A DNA stretch of 64,000 nucleotides from Halictus rubicundus (lineage: Eukaryota > Arthropoda > Insecta > Hymenoptera > Halictidae): contig NW_027489052.1 of the NCBI RefSeq assembly GCF_050948215.1, forward strand, positions 1-64,000, given 5' to 3'. A model generated the notes under the pieces. That model was not told the origin of the DNA. It did no database searches and worked only from the letters and a program-made list of their open reading frames with translations. The position numbers were made by a program, and so were the translations under genes. Of the stretch, positions 62,621 to 64,000 are shown in pieces (position 1 is the first letter of the stretch; each line of letters begins with the position of its first letter).

Positions 62621-64000
62621 CCTATCCTCTATCCTATCCTATCCTCTATCCTATCCTCTCCTCTATCCTATCCTATCCTCTATCCTATCCTATCCTCTAT
62701 CCTATCCTATCCTATCCTCTATCCTATCCTCTATCCTATCCTCTATCCTATCCTCTATCCTATCCTATCCACTATCCTATCCTCTATCCTACCCTCTATC
62801 CTATCCTCTATCCTATCCTATCCTCTATCCTATCCTCTATAATATCGTTTACTCTATCATATCCTATCCTCTATCCTATAATATCATCTATCCTATTCTA
62901 TCCTCTATCCTATCCTCTATCATATCCAATCCTCTATCGTATCCTCTATCCTATCCTACCCTCTTTCCTATCCTATCCTCTATCCTATCCTATCCTCTAT
63001 CCTCTATCCTATCCTATCCTCTATCCTATCCTATCCTCTATCCTATCCTATCATCTATCCTATCCTATCCTCTAACCTATCCTATCCTCTATCCGATCCT
63101 CTATCCTATCCTATCTTCTATCCTATCCTCTATCGTATCCTATCCTCTATCCTGTCCTATCCTCTATCCTATCCTACCCTCTAACCTATCCTCTCCTCTA
63201 TCCTATCCTATCCTCTATCCTATCCTATCCTCTATCCTATCCTATCCTCTATCCTATCCTCTATCCTATCCTATCCTCTATCCTATCCTCTATCCTATCC
63301 TATCCTCTATCCTATCCTATCCTCTATCCTATCCTATCCTCTATCCTATCCTATCCTCTATCCTATCCTATCCCCTATCCTATCCTATCCTCTATCCTTT
63401 CCTCTATCCTATCCTATCCTCTATCCTATCCTATCCTCTATCCGATCCTCTATCCTATCCTATCCTGTATCCTGTCCTATCCTCTATCCTATCCTCTATA
63501 ATATCGTTTACTCTATCATATCCTATCCTCTATCCTATAATATCATCTATCCTATTCTATCCTCTATCCTATCGTCTATCATATCCAATCCTCTATCGCA
63601 TCCTCCATCCTATCGTATCCTCTATCCTATCCTATCCTCTATCCTATCCTCTCCTCTATCCAATCCTATCCTATATCCTATCCTTTCCTCCATCCTATCC
63701 AATCCTCTATCCTATCCTATCCTCTATCCTATCGTATCCTCTATCGTATCCTATCCTCTATCCTATCCTATCCTGTATCCTGTCCTATCCTCTATCCTAT
63801 CCTATCCTCTATCCTATCCTATCGTCTATCCTATCCTATCCTCTATCCTATCCTATCCTCTATCCTATCCGATACTCTATCCTATCGTTTACTCTATCAT
63901 ATCCTATCCTCTATCCTATAATATCATCTATCCTATTCTATCCTCTATCCTATCCTCTATCCTATCCTATCCTCTATCCTATCCTCTATCCTATCCTATC
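62621..64000 (+). repeat. Mosaic tail with type II, I and III landmarks
   Basis: Landmarks at 62847 (type II), 63506 (type I) and 63887 (type III), with 12-mers, CTAACC (63072, 63183), CTTTCCTCCATCC near 63690 and a GATACTC form near 63871. The order type I then type III recalls the start of the 3441-bp block, but the spacing is 381 rather than 451. The array is cut by the window end. Confidence 0.85.

Larger units (their letters stand above)
1..64000 (+). repeat. Satellite array of 17-bp units (5-mer/7-mer tokens)
   Basis: The entire window is built from TATCC and TCTATCC. The dominant unit is TATCCTATCCTCTATCC (17 bp: 7 T, 7 C, 3 A, 0 G). 12-bp and 22-bp units differ by one 5-mer. G enters the + strand only by substitution, for example GTATC, CCGATCC and CTGTATCCTGTCC, and these variants recur in many copies, so they were spread by amplification. 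Orientation is the same from end to end. Both window edges lie inside the array, so its true length is unknown. This is non-coding satellite DNA; any role in heterochromatin or chromosome structure is inference. Confidence 0.97.

Noticed and set aside
1..64000. Possible minus-strand genes
   Set aside because: The minus-strand unit contains ATAG in each token, so TAG closes all three frames within about 51 bp throughout.
1..64000. CRISPR array
   Set aside because: There are no unique spacers; all sequence between any chosen repeats is itself the same satellite.
1..64000. Triplex-forming mirror repeat (H-DNA) over the whole array
   Set aside because: The pyrimidine strand is broken by an A in every token, so there is no long homopyrimidine tract.
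1..64000. Centromere protein box or canonical human-type satellite III (CATTC)
   Set aside because: No CENP-B-box-like CG-rich motif was seen and the unit is not CATTC-based; centromere function cannot be argued from sequence alone.
1..64000. 51 bp (three units) as a deliberate match to five helical turns
   Set aside because: 51/5 is close to 10.2, but 51 arises simply as 3 times 17 and nothing in the variant pattern shows selection on that period.

Overview
The whole 64 kb window is one uninterrupted simple-sequence satellite array. I find no protein-coding gene, RNA gene, mobile element, CRISPR array or other non-satellite sequence. Every stretch reads as a string of two tokens, the 5-mer TATCC and the 7-mer TCTATCC, with scattered and mostly shared substitutions. 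The commonest arrangement is 5+5+7, a 17-bp unit (TATCCTATCCTCTATCC; minus strand GGATAGAGGATAGGATA). 12-bp (5+7) and 22-bp (5+5+5+7) variants and pure 7-mer tracts also occur. The + strand is pyrimidine-rich and almost lacks G. The orientation never flips, so there are no inversions.

Organism: tens of kilobases of homogenised short-unit satellite without genes point to a eukaryotic heterochromatic locus (pericentromeric, subtelomeric or sex-chromosome type), probably from a long-read assembly. The sequence does not let me name a taxon. Canonical telomere repeats and a CENP-B box are not seen.

Layout. 1-8841: 17-mer blocks alternating with many pure 7-mer tracts (6 to 69 copies). 8842-15723: a clean tandem duplication of a 3441-bp block. 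15724-22825: an ATG-variant segment, then a 3301-bp tandem duplication. 22821-23610: a 347/393-bp local repeat. 23611-26360: a shortened third copy of the 3441-bp block. 26361-37.8 kb: two copies of a roughly 5.7-kb block. 36.1-40.1 kb: repeats of about 1.65 kb. 40.1-48.9 kb: three copies of a 2.6-3.2-kb block. 48.9-55.1 kb: a relative of the 33-40 kb region, about 15.2 kb away. 55.1-62.6 kb: a 7-mer-rich zone with a 2857-bp repeat. 62.6-64 kb: a mosaic tail. A diagnostic variant (CTATAATATCGTTTACTC or close relatives) occurs 37 times and works as an internal ruler for these duplications.

The long + strand open frames (up to about 1300 codons) are not genes. The unit has no stop in any + frame, 17 is not a multiple of 3, and so all three frames encode the same 17-residue periodic peptide. 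The frames start wherever a rare substitution makes ATG and end at TAA or TAG made by other shared substitutions. What deserves attention is the array's evolution: nested duplications whose length differences are sums of 5, 7 and 17, readable crossover junctions, and a 7-mer tract that varies in copy number at a fixed place in the cassette. Offsets were read by eye from diagnostic variants, not from a full alignment.
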